From contig NZ_JACHOO010000001.1 of NCBI RefSeq assembly GCF_014199915.1, forward strand, positions 558,001-622,000: a stretch of 64,000 nt of DNA. Direction: 5' to 3'. A program made the position numbers and the translations under genes. Below, piece by piece: positions 63,370 to 64,000 of this stretch. The DNA comes from Prosthecomicrobium pneumaticum (GTDB lineage Bacteria > Pseudomonadota > Alphaproteobacteria > Rhizobiales > Kaistiaceae). The notes beneath the pieces were generated by a model. The model made no database searches, had not been told where the DNA came from, and saw only the letters and a list, made by a program, of their open reading frames with translations. Within the stretch, counting starts at the first letter, position 1; each line of letters starts with the position of its first letter.

Positions 63370-64000
63370 ATGGTACGCGCGCTCGCGCTCGGCCTGCTCG
63401 GCCTCGCGACGGCTGCGGGGGCATCGGCCGCCCTCGCCCCGGTCGGCGCGCTCAACCTGATCGCCCGGCTCGGCGGCGGCTATTCGCTCGAGCGCGACAT
63501 CGCCTACGGCCCCCTGCCGCGCCAGCGTCTCGACGTCTACAGCCCTCGACGCGCTCCGGCCGATGCGCCCGTCGCGGTCTTCTTCTATGGCGGCAGCTGG
63601 GAGAGCGGCGAAAAGGCGATGTACCGTTTCGTCGGCGCCGCGCTCGCCAATCGCGGCATCGTCACGGTGATCCCGGATTACCGGGTCTACCCGGACGTCC
63701 GCTTTCCGACCTTCCTCGAGGACGCCGCGCGCGCGGTGGCCTCGGCGCGCCGCAGCGTGTCGCCCGGCGCGCCGGTCTTCCTGATCGGCCATTCGGCCGG
63801 CGCCCACATCGCCGCCATGCTGGCGCTCGATCCGCAATGGCTGGACGGCGTCGGCCTCACGCCGCAGCACGACGTCGCCGGCCTCGTCGGCCTGTCCGGC
63901 CCCTATGACTTCCTGCCGCTCCACAGCGCGACGCTGAAGGCGATCTTCGGCCCGGGCGAGACGCTCGCCCGCACCCAGCCGATCGAGTTCGTCGGACCGG
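63370..64000 (+). CDS. Alpha/beta hydrolase (cut by window edge)
   Basis: The frame from ATG 63370 is open to the end of the window, about 210 residues. A hydrophobic N-terminus (about 5-35) suggests a signal peptide or membrane anchor. The esterase pattern is clear: L-D-V-Y-S-P-R then F-F-Y-G-G-S-W-E-S-G as oxyanion loop, and the nucleophile elbow I-G-H-S-A-G-A-H with Ser near residue 140. BD-FAE/carboxylesterase-like. It begins 7 bases after chrR, so it may share the RpoE transcript. Confidence 0.83.
   Translation, partial: MVRALALGLLGLATAAGASAALAPVGALNLIARLGGGYSLERDIAYGPLPRQRLDVYSPRRAPADAPVAVFFYGGSWESGEKAMYRFVGAALANRGIVTVIPDYRVYPDVRFPTFLEDAARAVASARRSVSPGAPVFLIGHSAGAHIAAMLALDPQWLDGVGLTPQHDVAGLVGLSGPYDFLPLHSATLKAIFGPGETLARTQPIEFVGP

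Noticed and set aside
1-64000. tRNA or rRNA genes
   Set aside because: Intergenic gaps were read for cloverleaf or rRNA-like sequence and none was recognised; a covariance search would settle it.

Overview
The window is 64 kb of dense, very GC-rich DNA with ordinary bacterial genes packed into short operons. The order fabD-fabG-acpP-fabF-mltG-yicC-gmk, the run lptF-lptG-lptD-SurA-like-pdxA-rsmA, the run FolM-like SDR-uvrC-pgsA-moaD-moaE, the alpha-type porin (Omp2 style), the Omp25-like barrel and the RpoE-ChrR pair all point to an alphaproteobacterium, most likely of the order Hyphomicrobiales (Rhizobiales). Genus cannot be decided from the sequence. No rRNA, tRNA, insertion sequence, prophage or CRISPR array was seen.

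Layout. 1-4.2 kb: the start of a molybdopterin oxidoreductase, rlmJ, two secreted proteins (one an RNase T2), a GST and an inositol-phosphatase-like enzyme. 4.2-5.9 kb: an outer membrane barrel and a Phd/PIN toxin-antitoxin pair. 5.9-11.4 kb: pteridine-reductase-like SDR, uvrC, a TfoX-like gene, dgkA, pgsA, moaD, moaE, ndk. 11.6-15 kb: DinB-like protein, a DUF4344 protein with a ruined active site, an ABC-F ATPase. 15.1-20 kb: an FkbM methyltransferase, holC, and four glycosyltransferases (three of family GT25) lying between holC and pepA. 20-29.4 kb: pepA, then divergently the LPS export genes lptF, lptG, lptD followed by a SurA-like chaperone, pdxA and rsmA. 29.4-36 kb: fatty-acid synthesis, mltG, yicC and gmk on the minus strand. 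36-45.7 kb: a DJ-1 family gene, a palindromic repeat block, rpsF-rpsR-DUF2232-rplI, a cyclopropane synthase, a DUF1501/DUF1800 pair and dnaB. 45.7-48.8 kb: an RraA-like gene, a second repeat block and a major porin. 48.9-53.6 kb: a xylonate-type dehydratase, a semialdehyde dehydrogenase and their GntR-family regulator. 53.6-58.5 kb: a sulfotransferase, a zinc alcohol dehydrogenase, a P1B-5-type metal ATPase with a hemerythrin tail, and a DUF2147 protein. 58.5-64 kb: a divergent locus with the RpoE-ChrR singlet-oxygen-type sigma/anti-sigma pair on one side and FAD oxidoreductase-DUF1365-CFA-synthase-like genes on the other, then an alpha/beta hydrolase cut by the window end.

How parts fit. Envelope building dominates: fatty acids (fab), phospholipids (pgsA, dgkA, two CFA-type enzymes), LPS decoration (GT25 cassette) and LPS export (lptDFG). 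The most informative regulatory reading is at 61.9-62.1 kb, where two TGATCC-N18-TA promoters diverge and can tie the lipid-modifying genes to RpoE. A second is at 51.3-51.5 kb, where the same 14-base motif sits in both promoters of a divergent sugar-acid locus. The two repeat blocks at 36.8-37.3 and 46.5-47.1 kb belong to one palindromic family with stem changes that keep pairing.
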